A stretch of 64,000 nucleotides of DNA from Sipunculus nudus. Taxonomy: Eukaryota; Annelida; Sipuncula; Golfingiida; Sipunculidae. The stretch is from assembly GCA_026874595.1 (NCBI GenBank), contig CM049308.1, positions 37,027,527 to 37,091,526 on the forward strand, in the 5' to 3' direction. The position numbers and the translations under genes are program-made. Shown here one piece after another: positions 48,674 to 61,024 of this stretch (position 1 is the first letter of the stretch; each line of letters opens with the position of its first letter). The notes below the pieces were generated by a model. It was not told the DNA's origin, ran no database searches, and worked only from the letters and a program-made list of their open reading frames with translations.

Positions 48674-50214
48674 TTTTATGAACATACCAAAACTTAGATC
48701 ATTATTGCGTATTGTTTTGAAGTTATGGGCCCAAATATAATGCAGTTTAAAACAAATCAGGAAATATATTTACTCAACATGAAAATTGCTGAAGCTGGAG
48801 ACTTTTTTTTCAGGGATATATCTTTATTTAATCAAGATTCGGTTGTTTACCCAAGATTAGATCTGAATTTTGCAAAATTTTCGAGTTATTAGCATAAATA
48901 AAAATCAATGCCTTCAATTTTGTCCAACTTTGGCAATGACACGTTTTTTCCCTTTAAGCACTGTTGATTTAATTTTCAAAGCATACATACATATGGATTC
49001 ATGTATAATCTGAAATTTCAGAGGAATTGATGGAAAAGAGTAGCTTTTATTCAAGTTTGCATACACCATGTCAAATGTTGTTTACATCTAGCCCACCTAG
49101 TAGTACAGCCTTCACTTGCATTATGTAACCCACTCCAGGCAGCTTGCCTTGGGTCAGCTTGGCCATTACCAGCAGGCTTCCCCTTTGCCCCGCACTCCCC
49201 ACTCAGATGGTGCATAAACTAGATGAATGTTATTATTTTCTGTATTTGATTCATTCTTATTCTAGGCTATGCTACATTTTAGATTGTGTATTGTACCACC
49301 AGGGTTACAATGATTGAAGTGCACATTTAATTGTGTCCACAAAGTGGTGTATAGCTATGAAAGTGTGGATTTTCATCAGATAAGTAATTCCTTACTTCAA
49401 AAGATTGAAAACTTTACCAGGAGTGAAATAACTATTAATTCCAGAAATAAATTATAGCTGAGATAGTAATTAGCACAGTGATATTGTTTTCCCCTCATTC
49501 AACCAGCAGTGTGTTTACTTTATTTAAATATATGTTTTTATTTTATCAAATTTACTGAATCTTTTATTTCGGTGAATAAAATTAAGCATGTACTGAAACT
49601 CCAATGTGCAAAACATTTTAATAGTGATTCAAGGAATAATCTTAAAGATGCCATGTAGTGGCATTATTTTTTTTAATTCGATTCAGTTTAAACATTTGTG
49701 ACTAATAAATAATAAAATATGTGTATGCATAATATGACCCGATATGAGCTACACTGAATAAATAATGATTGCAACTTAGAATTATGATATTTAAACATAT
49801 TCTTTTAAGATTTTTTTATTACAATTATATAAAACATATAAAAATGAATATGATGAAAACTATTAATGGAAAAAGTGGATATGCTAAAAATAGGGTTTAA
49901 TATAAATTAAATGCATTCCCCTGAAAGTGAATTAAAGGGAACAGTCCCTTCTGCCCTGAACTTGCCTGTCCATCTGTAAATTTTTCATATGCATCACAGT
50001 AATTCAAAACTTTTACTGTTTTTCTTTATGACAGTCTTGTCAGAGTATTACTTTTGCAGTCATATATTTAGAAATTAACTACAACCAAGTACAGGGCCCC
50101 TTTCCTCTTAGCTTTTCATATGCTTATATATATGAAAAACATTACAATAGAATATTTTGCGTTTACAAAAAATTCAAACTTCAGCTGAGCGCCGTTACCC
50201 ATGGGTCCCTTGTT
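48674..50214 (+). mobile_element. Family A right part of the second mosaic
   Basis: Picks up family A text at the position corresponding to about 1795 in the copy at 771-3712 ('atgaacataccaaaa'). It includes the shared 'tagtacagccttcacttgcattatgtaaccca' block in pieces and ends with CAGCTGAGCG, TACCCATGGGTCC and CTTGTT. Confidence 0.68.
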
Positions 50215-51917
50215 TTAATCTTGAACGGCTGTAATTTTTTCTGGCGTGGAATATGAATATGTGGAAAGGAACCCGATGTGTTATCTTTGTGTGTCTGTAG
50301 AATGGAGCATAACATTATGTCCCAGATAATATGTAGATAAATTGATATTGATAATAAATAATTGATGTCCTGACATTTTTGACTTGTTAAAACTCAATCG
50401 AGGGTTTAAAATGTAAAACATCAATATCAAAAGCCAGGTTACAGAATCTGAGAGTAACCAAATGACCAAAGCACAACTCATATTCAGTGTTTTTTTTTTT
50501 TTGTTGCTTAGATAACCTATAGCGATTACCCTTTTCCGTCCGTTCGTTAACAAAGCACAAATCCTAACCGTTTGATCTAGAAACTTCTACCTGAACATCA
50601 AGGTAGACTTGTATACGTGCTCGGGAATGTAAAACATCAATTTGCACTAGACCCTAAAACTATAACATTTTGCATCAACTGCACGTATAACATTGTTACA
50701 ATGCCAAAAATGATAGCCAGTGCTTTCGAACTGTTGCAGACACAATTGAAAAATTTTTCGCTGTTGATGTATAAAATTCATACTTTACATAGGATATCTC
50801 GGGAATGATTGCACGGATATTTCTAAAATTCAGCAAGCTTATTGATCATGGATAGCTCTTTCTGCTTTGTAAATGGTACCATTTTTTTTAATTTTTTTTT
50901 ATTTTTTACTTTAAAATAACGACTTTCGAGTTGTTATCAAGTCGCAAATCGTAACCGCTTGACTTGGAAACCTTTTACGTAGTCTTGGTAGGTACTTGGT
51001 AAATCTCTTTCTATACCAAAAATTAGATTATTGTGACCTGTTTTTTGGAGTTCCGCGCGCGCCCTAGTTTAAGAATTTGTTAGTGTACTGGGTTGCAAAA
51101 GAAACATTTTCCAGCCAATCATAAAACTAAATTATTGTGCATGAACTGCATACATAATATTGTTAAAATGCGAGACATGAAGAAAATCAATTTAGATAGT
51201 TCTTTGGAACTGTTTTGGACATGATTGAAAAAGTTTAACATATTTACCCGTGTTGATGTATGAAATTCATCAAATGTCTCGGTAATTATTGCATGGATCT
51301 TCCTGAAATTGAGTGCGCAGACTATAAAGAATTGTTAAGAGACTGGCAATGTAGGGACGTCCTTTGTGCTTTCAGCGCTAAAACCATCCAGGGTTCAGTT
51401 GCGACTTGCTGCTTTCCCATGAGTGGTAGATGTAGCAATCGTCATAGCACTTATTCTCTCTGTTAAAAATTGCAGCGTTGATTGGCCCTATTTGGCAGTA
51501 AAGAAGGAGCGGTAGAATCTGTTCAGTACCTCCAGATGGCGGTCCCAGTTCAAGAAGGAGGGTATATCTCACAGCGAATTCTTCACCATGCCGTTATATG
51601 GGTCTTCTAGATTGTTGCCTCAAAAAACAAACCTTGGAGACCGACTTCCAATGTGTGGTTGGTTACCTGAATGCCGCATTGTCAATGTTGATACCTCTAG
51701 CTAACGAACGATAATTGCTGCTTTCCTGGAGTCCTCGAACGGAGAGAGGTCATCTGAGGGGCCATGTCACATATCTCTGTCTTTCCATGTTGCCCCTCTC
51801 CGGACTTTTCTGGTCCATCTGCCCGTTGAGATAAATCTCAGGCCTGCCAAATCACTTTAGAAAAAAGTGATCTTTTTTTTAGGATTAACTCAAAATGACG
51901 CTAATTACTCCTTTTTT
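50215..51917. repeat. Diverged duplicated segment, otherwise no gene
   Basis: Two units (about 50617-50850 and 51090-51315) share 'catcaactgcacgtataacattgtt' against 'catgaactgcatacataatattgtt', and 'gttgatgtataaaattcat' against 'gttgatgtatgaaattcat'. The text near 50530-50590 is distantly like the family A core ('cgttaacaaagcacaaat'). No convincing coding region. Confidence 0.42.
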
Positions 51918-53762
51918 AGCTCAGCTGACTATAAGTCATCTGAGCTATAGTCGTGGTCCATTGTCCGTCGTCCGTCCGTCCGTCCGTCCGTAGATGTGGC
52001 ACGTTTTGAAACCGTAAGACCTAGGAATCCAAAATTCAGCATAATGTTAGATGTCCCCAAGATCTCCTACCAAGCCGAAAACTGGTACTTTGCGACTTCG
52101 TTCCTTTGAGAAATTAAAGAAAAACCTCAATTTTTTATTAAAATCCTATTTTCACACTTCAGGACTGCCTAATATCAAAACCACTCATCTGTTTTTCCTC
52201 ATATTTACCATAAATATTCCTCTATATAGTTCCTATGTACATGCCAGAAATTAAGTCTGTAAATTATAAATTCTTTAAGTTATGGGCCCAAACATAATGG
52301 ACTTTGTAAAAAATCAGGAAAAATAATAACTCACTTAAAATGAAAAATTTTGAAACTAGTCTATTTTCTCAAGTATATAACTATGTTTAATTAAGATTCA
52401 ATTGTTTACCCAAAATTAGATCTGAATTTTGTAAATTTTTTAAGTTATTAGCATAAAAAAAAAAAATCAGTACCTTCAATTTTGCCCAACTTTGACCATG
52501 GCACGTTTTTTTCCTGTAAGCACCATTGATTTAATTTTCACAGCATGTAAACATAAATATTTAGTTTTTTATAAATCTGAAATTTGAAAATAAAAGCTTG
52601 AAAATTAAGCTAGTTATTGATTTTTTTTTCTGTAGTCACTTGCTTTGATTACAGATGCAGGGTCCCACTCCAGGTCACTGGAAGTCAGCTATGCCAGGGT
52701 GTCTGATTTGTTACCGTCACTGGGGGAGATCCCCTGCTGTGACAGGTGTACAGTTATTCTCATATCACCACCCCAATCATCTCCCCCCCCCTCCCCCCCC
52801 CCCGCAAACCCAACCCACCAAGTGTTATGCAGTAATTGTTATTGTTTTCACTGTATCTCCTTAATTGTAATGCTGTTTCCACTCCTATATGCAAAAACTT
52901 TCCTTGAAAAAATAATTCAAGGTGTAATCCAGAAGATGCAATGTTGTGTAATGTAGCATTTTTAAAGAAATCAATTTTCTTTTAAATGATTTTAACAAAT
53001 ATAAATGAACCCATCAGTATGCTTAAATTATTATAAAATATGAAGCACATTATGGATAAATAAAGACAATTAAAAATTTTGAAATCTAAATCAAGTATTA
53101 TTTTTAGATATTTATTGTTTTGCAGATTTAAAAGATATATTTTTGTGGTAAAAAATAAATAAACATTTGTATGCATGATTTGGTGTTATCTGACAAGATT
53201 GAGATTTATGATGATGCAATTGAGAATTATGAATCAACTTTTATATTCAGATATATATGTTAAATTGGAAATGTATAGAAATATAAACTTAAATTAGAAA
53301 ATAATTGATTATTTTCCTGCCTCAGCAGAATTTGAGATCAGGCTTTGTTTGCCCTGTTTTATGTTGTTAATTAGCTATATTTCAGCTGTATACATTTCAT
53401 AAAAAAATACATATATAATTAAAAATATATATTATGCAAAAAAATAGATTCAATTGAACAAATGTGTAAACTACTGAAATGTCAACAGTTAATCGAAAAA
53501 CCAACTAATGATCATGGTAATAGTACAGATCATTTGTTTACAAACTGCTCACATGCTTTAGTTTCAACATTAGGAAACACATGGTCAGGTCACAAAATAT
53601 TTTTGCAACAATTTCTTGCTCATCAATACAAACCAATCATATAAACCAACCATGGCCTTTATTACCTCTTCCTCTTACACTTTATCTCCATTAGATATTA
53701 TTTTAGATTTTTACCTTCAAGGTTAACTTCAGCTGAGCACAGTGACCCATAGGTCCCTTGTT
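51918..53762 (+). mobile_element. Family A element, end to end
   Basis: The left end after TTTTTT is AGCTCAGCTGACT / AGTCATCTGAGCT, followed by five GTCC units (about 51964-51989). The right end is CAGCTGAGCAC, TGACCCATAGGTCC (one mismatch in the palindrome) and CTTGTT. The interior follows the A copies at 771 and 27108. It has C-rich runs at about 52784-52803. Confidence 0.72.
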
Positions 53763-54527
53763 TCATTTTTTAGCAGCACTTTTTTTACACTTTTTTCAAT
53801 TAATAAAATGTCGATATATACTTTTTCTCGCCGCTATTACAGTTCAGTTTGAACAAGAAGGGGATACCTTGCAATTTTTTTGCGCGCAAATGTCAAACAG
53901 GTCTCACAATTGGTGGAAAATGCCCTTATCTTCATGCAGAGGGTGGTACTATGTATATTCCTTACTTTGGAGCGATATTTACATGCATCAGTATGCAAAG
54001 CACATCTATTCAGTTTGTGATGAAAAAGAATGAGGAATTGCCTCTAATTTTACTCTTTTTTCACTCTCTTATTTCAAATAAGGTTTTTCCATTTTACTTG
54101 AGCACTTGCTCTTTTTTCGGTCATTTTCCTTTGGCATGCCTGAAATCTGGTAGATCCCTGCACCTAATAAAAAGTTCTGCACTCTACGAGCCGGGAGTTG
54201 CCCACCTTAAGGTGGCCAGTATCTGAACAGTGAACACGCTGGTCCGTCCGACAATTGAGCCAATCGAACGTGAATTGAATTGGCTTAGAAATCTTGATTG
54301 CTGGCTCAGCTGTTGCTCTTACATTTGGGAAGTGACACTGGAATGACCTCTCTAGGCAGCGACACTGAACTGACCTGTCTATAGCGCAAAGCCTGAGCAG
54401 GTTATGTGCAGATCCTTTGTTGTGCAGACACCAGTACCCCCCTTTTGATTAGATGTTTAAGCAAAACACTCGGGTGACTGTTCGCCTCTCCAGTATTTCT
54501 GTCTGATTTTACTTCCGTAGCCTTTTT
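53763..54527 (+). other. Unassigned segment with a 125-codon open frame
   Basis: Between two complete elements. The frame at 53849-54226 is one of the longest in the window. It includes 'CNFFARKCQTG' and 'GGKCPYLHAEGG', loosely like a Cys3His zinc finger, but the spacing is not the usual C-x8-C-x5-C-x3-H. There is no flanking exon structure, so I do not call it a gene. Confidence 0.25.
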
Positions 54528-57500
54528 AGCGAACCTATGAGCTTATGCGATGGTGTGGCGTCGTCCGTCGTCTGTACGTTTACTCATACTATCTTGAAAA
54601 CGGCAAGAGTTCGTATTACAAAGTTATATGCAAAAAATTAGCTTAAAAACTCTTTCGGATTTTGCTTATTTTTTTGGCTAACTGCATTTTCTTAGATTTT
54701 ATCGGGATAAAGCTTAAAAACCTTTAAAATTCTTCACCGAAACTGTCCAGCCAAATTGTCCAATATTTCACAGAAATGATCCCTGGAACACTCTCTCTCA
54801 AGTTTGTTCAAATGGTTTAAGTTCGGTGATTTTTGGCTGAGTTACAGGAAGTTGAACTTAGTCATCTGTCCAAAAAAGCAAACTAAAATTAAAATCTCAG
54901 AAATGGCTGGAGCTATCATCACCAAATTTTATGCGAATGTTTGTCACATGAGTCATATCTGAAATTGAGGTATTAGTGGCGCCACCTGCATCAGCCTTTT
55001 TTGTACGGGGGTCATCAGTGCCCTTATCATACTGATCGTTACAAAAAACTTCTCTGAAACCATATGGCCAAATTGTTTAATATCGCACAGAAATGATCTA
55101 AGGGTAGTGCTTTTTGAAGTTTGTTCAAATGGTCTCAGTTCAGTGACATTTGGCTTCAGTTAACATTCCATTTTAGCTCAGTGGCTACAAAGATCTTCTT
55201 CTCAAAAAGCACTGCAAATTCTTAAATCTCACACATTAATTATCCTATAGTTTTGGTTCAGTGATTGTTTGCCGAGTTATGGGAAGCTTAACTAAGCCAT
55301 TTTTCTGTATTTTCCTTTATGAGTTATAAACCTGCAAAACATTTTTCGACTGACACCACTGAGGCTAATTTGTTTAATAATTTACAAGAAAATTCCCCTG
55401 AATAATTCTTATAATAAATGTCTTTTATGGTTCCAAAGAATGAATTTTGGCTGAATTATAAAGATTGAATTGAGTCATTTTACCATATATGTTAGCTGTG
55501 TGAAGCATATACATCTAGCCTGGCACCAGTTTATCAGCATTGGTTACATCATGCCACTAGACATTTATATTTCAGGTTATATATAATTAATATTGACAAG
55601 AATGTTTTTAAAAGCTTTTAAAAAATGTAGATTTATGATTTTAGATATTCCTCATGCCAGGCAATGTATACAATCACGGGTATACAACTCTCTGTGGGTA
55701 TATAAAGATGGCTGTACATGAATGATACATAATTGGTATCCATACTCTACTTAATTCAAGAATTTACCATCAGTGAGATGTATCTGTATTATAATTTTGC
55801 ATTCAGTATACGATGGTGTGGAGGTATCTGTAGTCTGTACGTTAACCCATACTACCTCCAAAACGACTGGAGCTAGCATCATGAAATTGATTGCAAAAAA
55901 AATAGCAATCTGAAAAACTACATTTTCTTATATTTTATAGAGAAAAAGCTAAAAAAAACTTTAAAAATCTTCTCCTCCAAAACAGGCAAGCCAAATTGTT
56001 CAAAATTTCACAGAAATAATCTTTTATACCATCCCTTTCAAGTTTGTTTGAATGGTTCAAGTTTGGTGGATTTTGGCCAAGTTACAGGAAGTTGAACTTA
56101 CTCATATGTCCAAAAAGCATACTAAAATGACAATCTCAGATACGGCCGGAGCTTGTTTTGATAGGGGTCATTGGTCATCTGTTCCATAACCCATAATTTC
56201 TCAGGAATAGCAGGAGCTACCATCCCCAGATTTTATGCAATAATCTGTCACATATCAAATTTTGTGGAATTCAGCTTATTTTTTTTGCTATCTGTATTTA
56301 CTTAGATTTTATAGGGAAAAGGCTGAAAAACCTTTAAAAGTCTTCTTCTTGCAAACAGTCCAGCCAATTGTTCAATATTTTACAGAAATGATCCCAGAGG
56401 CAAGCCCTCTCAAGTTTTTGCTCAAATGGTTTGCCTTTGATTAATTTAAGCAGAGTTACATGAATTTGAACTTTGGCCAAGTAAGCATACTGACATAGTA
56501 ATCTCAGAAATGACAGAAGCTAGCATTACCAAGTATTGTGCAAATGTTGGTCACATTACTCATATTTGAAGTAGCAGATTTCGCCACCTACATTGACCTG
56601 TTTTTTATGGGCAAAAACCTCATAGTTTTAGCCTCTTTCAGCTTAAAATGTTTATGATGAAATTGTTAAGTTGAATCGTTCAATTTTTCAAAAGAAATAT
56701 CCTAGGACATGGTTCTTTCTAATATATCAGAATAGATTGGGTTTGTTGATTTTTGGTTGAGTCATGAAAAGCTTAAGTTGGTCTTATGGCCATTATAATG
56801 TCTATTTCAAACTGGGGACCGCAATAGCGTTCTTCTAGAAAATTATTGTTTCAATTATAACTTCTGTAACATTGCCCAAAAATTATTCTTATGTGGCCTT
56901 TGTTAAAGTTTACTCGAATGATTTTGGCAAAATTATTGGACCTTTAACAGTGAAAGGACAGCATCTTTTATTATTCTAGATATTTTAAGAAAAAGTTTAT
57001 GAATTTGTCAGCTAGAAAAATAGCATTTTAGCCAAAGTCTTTCAGTATATGTTAACAGAATTACCAGCAGGCCAAGATTGTGTCTGTATCTTTAAATAGG
57101 TTGAGAAACTGCCAACTGTTTCAGATTTGGCAACAGATCAAGAGTTCATTCAGTGCAGCCAGATATAGGTCAAGAGTTTAATCAGTGCAGCCAAGCACGA
57201 GGCATGTGATCACCTCATGGGTGACATGTGAACACATCATGGGCACCATGTGATCACCTCATATATCATATCTCTGATAGCTTCGTTGTATACAAGACTG
57301 GTGGTGCCAGCTACAATCATTTTTGTGTTGTGTGTACCCATGCTAGAATTTCAGCAGTGATGTTTGTGTAATTGTTCCTTATTCAAAATGTTTAGTACTT
57401 GCATTCTTCATATACATGAAAAGTAATGGTCCAGCATTGAAGCATTATACCTGGTGTATATTCCAATGCACAGGTTCGCATTAGGCCTGTAGGCCTTGTT
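54528..57500 (+). mobile_element. Family B element, end to end, without the A insertion
   Basis: The left end after TTTTT is AGCGAACCTATGAGC. The right end is CACAGGTTCGC, AGGCCT-GT-AGGCCT and TTGTT. It parallels the composites at 4673 and 14864, but at 57321-57340 it reads 'aatcatttttgtgttgtg' uninterrupted, which is the empty site for the nested A copies. No coding capacity. Confidence 0.75.
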
Positions 57501-59149
57501 TAATCTTTTAAGCGGAGGAGAGAGGTATGGTGGAGCATGTGTTCGTTCAAATGTCACATCTTTTATTTTTAAAGTGAACCTTCTCAGCGAACACAGCTCG
57601 ACTGCTCTCAAGCAACCAAAGTATGCAGGTGTCATAGCTGCCCACAACATAATATGATTATATGTGTGACCTGCTACTTGTTACACGAAAATAAAAATGG
57701 CCATCCATAGTAATGAGGAGTTTTTGCCAAGCGGAGTCAATCGTATAATCTGACAACTTTTTAATGCACGATTTATTCTTTTGCACTCATTAAGAGAATT
57801 CTTAGCTCTCTTCACAGTTCGGCACAGGTTTGTGAATGTAGCGAGCTTAATTTGCCATGGCTCGCTGCATCCACGGATTTGTTTTTAATCCCTGAAACGT
57901 GGGTCGCTGCAAAATCGAAATAGTGAATCGCACAAATGAAAACAATGTCAGTGAACTGTGCGCCCCACATTGCGGCCACTTTCGTAATCGCGTATTGTCC
58001 CCGCCAGGCAATTATGTTTGAAGCTAACTTTTTCTGTTCACAGGTGTATTGTTTGCCTAACCATACCTAGCCGCAGATCACCCGGTATCCATGGTCTGAG
58101 GCATCGGACGACGTGTAAATCCACGTTTCATGTCCAGTGTGAATCGTAAAAGACACTAACCCCGTTTGAATGTGTTAGGTATGCGATCCACGAAATGTCC
58201 ACTCGAGCTGCCTTGTTCAATTTAATCCTGTAGTGTAAATGTTAAGCTTTTTGACAAGTCTTTTATTCTTCTCATAAAAAAAAGATCGCCCGGCTTACAC
58301 ACACCGTTGATACATAGGCCAATTTTCCTGCCGATGACAACAGCTGGCGTTCACAGCATTTTTTTACCGCTCCAGTGTTTAAGTTCTCCCATTATGTCTG
58401 TACCGTTTTACCGGCTTCCCGGGCAGTTTTAACGGTTTCCGAGAGGTACAGGCCCAAGTTTTCTCTCTTGCTAAACGATAAATCTAACGTCATTAATTAT
58501 TGGTGGGGGGAGGGGTTGCTTGAGCTAGAGGAAGAAACAGCCGAGACTGGTCAACGGTAAGAAAGGTTTAATGCAAAACTTGGAGTGAGTTTTCAAATCT
58601 GTCACAGCTGCCTCACAACAGTCAGCTTGTATACCAAACAGCTCCAACACCGTCTCAAACGACAAAAATGACAAGTCTTCCTTCAAATGCTACTCAGCTA
58701 CCCAGCGTCGACCTGGTCTCCATTCTTGCTGGTCTGGCACCTTCCCTTATCAAAGAAGACTGGCACCTACTCTTAAACTTACTACAACTCGGGTATCTAC
58801 CCCAAACTTGCTACAACTCCACCCTACTAACAAAAACACAGGTTCGCCTTTGAACAACAATCATTGAAATATCCATACATTACAGAGAGACAAACATAAC
58901 TTAATAACTTACTACCAGTAATCCTGCAAAAGAAAGGTTCACGCAGTCAGTAAAGTATCCAAGCATGTATCTAATCATTACAAACATACACATAAAAAAA
59001 CACATCCAGGTGAGGTCGCACAACAAGGAGCCGCCATCCTCGCGAGTCATTCCTTCATCTCGGACGTTTCTTTTAGTCCTCCATCTTTGGGCTGGGGTCC
59101 TTACTATCATGGGATGAGGATTTAGTGGAGTCGACCCACCAGGTGCCGT
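57501..59149. other. Unassigned, locally CpG-richer sequence
   Basis: More CG dinucleotides than most of the window (for example 57830-58260). No coding frame or repeat family is recognised. The left end of the gypsy element, including its 3' LTR if present, may lie in 58560-59149, but I could not match an LTR pair. Confidence 0.35.
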
Positions 59150-59158
59150 TCTCGGATG

Positions 59159-59760
59159 TTAAACCCGTTCATCTATTGCCAAACGGAACTCAGCTTTGTG
59201 CAAATGACCCTTCTCCTCGGCCGTCTCTCCAGTTTGCGACTGAATGGAGGCAGCAGGCTGCGCCTCCACGAGAACTGGAGACAAGGAGCCTTCTGTTACT
59301 GGTTCTGCCCTTTTGCTTTGGGTCTCACGAGCTCCTACGTGACCAACGTCCTCCTCCCCACGGAACCTGACAAACAGGAGCCTCCTGTTGTCTCTCTTCC
59401 TTTCGCTACTTCTCCGAAGCATCGAGGCAGCTGCCCCACGACAGCATTCTTCTTCTCTGATCTCTGACTTTTCAGGTAAGGGTGCAGACTGCATCACAGC
59501 TGATGGTTGTGATGGATGCTACAAAAATTCTTATGGAGCCTATGGTCACAAAAGAGGAAACAGATATGAGTTCAGGAGCCTCCTGACCTCTCCAAGTCTA
59601 AGCGATCCGGACGCTTCCGAGACCGTTTATCTCGTCTTATCTGTTCTACAATTTCTACAGGGCTAGAGGGAGTCATCCTATCACTGTAATTGTCACCCGA
59701 CTCGGAGGTCAGGTCGGATTCATCTCTACTCATCTCTAGTTCTCACACCACATGTCGTAG
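59159..59760 (-). pseudogene. Possible Pol C-terminal tail of the gypsy element
   Basis: Directly downstream of the integrase C-terminal module on the minus strand is a charged, low-complexity stretch (about 59580-59735) with Ser/Asp-rich and then Lys/Arg-rich parts. It is followed by an open frame of 112 codons at 59159-59497, also charged. There is no recognisable domain. It may be the end of Pol or untranslated sequence before the 3' LTR. Confidence 0.35.
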
Positions 59761-59839
59761 GTTGGTTTACGCTAATCCACAGGGTCGTATCCGTTGTTCG
59801 TCTGTAGATAAAGATACAACTGATCCACATGGGCACGTT

Positions 59840-60510
59840 CGGCTTCGAACAAGTTGACAACTGGAACCTGTACAGCAAATCGATTACTCGCTGGACTATT
59901 AAATAGGGCCTACCAATCCAGAACCAAACTTGTCGTGTGCAGCGGGTAGATTAAACCAGTAAACTCAGTCTCCTTCACTGAAACCTCGTTCATTAGCCTG
60001 AGGATCATACTGCCGTTATTGTCGGTCTGCTGCTTGTGCTAGGTACCTCCTAGCTTAAACAAATGCAGGAGCCAGGGCATCACGCAACCACTCGATGTAT
60101 GCTACTGGATACATGGATACATCTCCTTTATGGGGAATGCAAAGCCATGATGTCAAAAGGGAGGGTGACCTCCTCTCTCAAACATCATCAGGTTTGGCGT
60201 GACACCAGTGCCGTGCAAGCATCTGTGCCACTGTTTGGATTAATCTCTCCATCATCACATAAGACTGTGGGTGATAGGGCATTGTGTTTTCTTCTGGATG
60301 TCCAGCAGACGGCACATCTCAAAGAGATTGCTCTCGATATTTTGCCCTAATCAGTGTTGATGACCAGAGGCACTCCAAGCCAACAGATCCACTCACCCAC
60401 AACTACCCGGGCGACAGTCTGTGCCGTATAATCGGGTAGGGCATAGGCCGCTTGGTAAAGCGGTTACCTAACACCAAGATTTACTGATTCCCGGGTCAGG
60501 ATTTCCAAAG
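59840..60510 (-). pseudogene. Gypsy integrase core and C-terminal module, broken
   Basis: The integrase inserts element cDNA into the genome. Minus-strand pieces include 'LPDYTAQTVARVV' and 'GVPLVINTD' followed by a stop codon where a Gln is usual. After a frame change, 'ESNLFEMCRLLDIQK' and a decayed His-Pro-Gln-Ser region follow. The second catalytic Asp is in 'NTD'; the Glu region is damaged. Near 59850-59960 a 'VGPY' type GPY/F module follows. Frameshifts and stops make it a pseudogene. Confidence 0.75.
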
Positions 60511-60518
60511 GGGTCCCA

Positions 60519-60978
60519 TTACTTCCAAAGCGATTCTTCTAGGGGTAAAACCAGCCTCCTCTTTTTGAGCTGTGCTTTATTGCTCTTATGTCTTGGCTTC
60601 CGGGCCTCACATTCTCTGCACCGTTTGCACCCCCCCCCCCCCCATTCTATATCTTCTCGTAATCCAGGCCGGTAGAACCGCTGTCTTCTTGATGACTCCA
60701 AGATGCCCATCCGTTTTGTGGTAATGCGGCTTTATCTCTTTCTGGATCACAGTTGGAGCCACCAACTGATAGATAGTATCGGACCTGGACTCCTGGTCAA
60801 ATTTACGGTAGAGTGCCCCATTACGGTTCTCCAGGATATTCCATTGGCTCCGCAAGACCATGAGATCCCGCCCTTCATGAGTTATTTTGTGCCACTTTTG
60901 TTGATCTTGCCCAGACACTATCCAGTGTCTGATCTTAGCGATACCCCCATCTTCGGTTTGTGTTGGCACAGCTGACAA
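60519..60978 (-). pseudogene. Gypsy integrase zinc-binding domain
   Basis: Minus-strand frames contain 'HKTDGHLGVIKKT', 'RFYRPGLREDIE' and 'CKRCRECEARK', the His-His-Cys-Cys N-terminal zinc domain of Ty3/gypsy integrases. The first His of the pair is preceded by 'IKPHYH'. A 14-C run at 60630-60643 (poly-G on the coding strand) shifts the frame between the PGL block and the Cys pair. Confidence 0.8.
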
Positions 60979-61024
60979 ACACTCCAGTTTGATTGAGCAG
61001 TCTGATTAGTGACTATTTCGTTTG

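Noticed and set aside
57408-57650. 80-codon minus-strand frame overlapping the family B end
   Set aside because: Half of it is the B terminus and no protein motif is seen.
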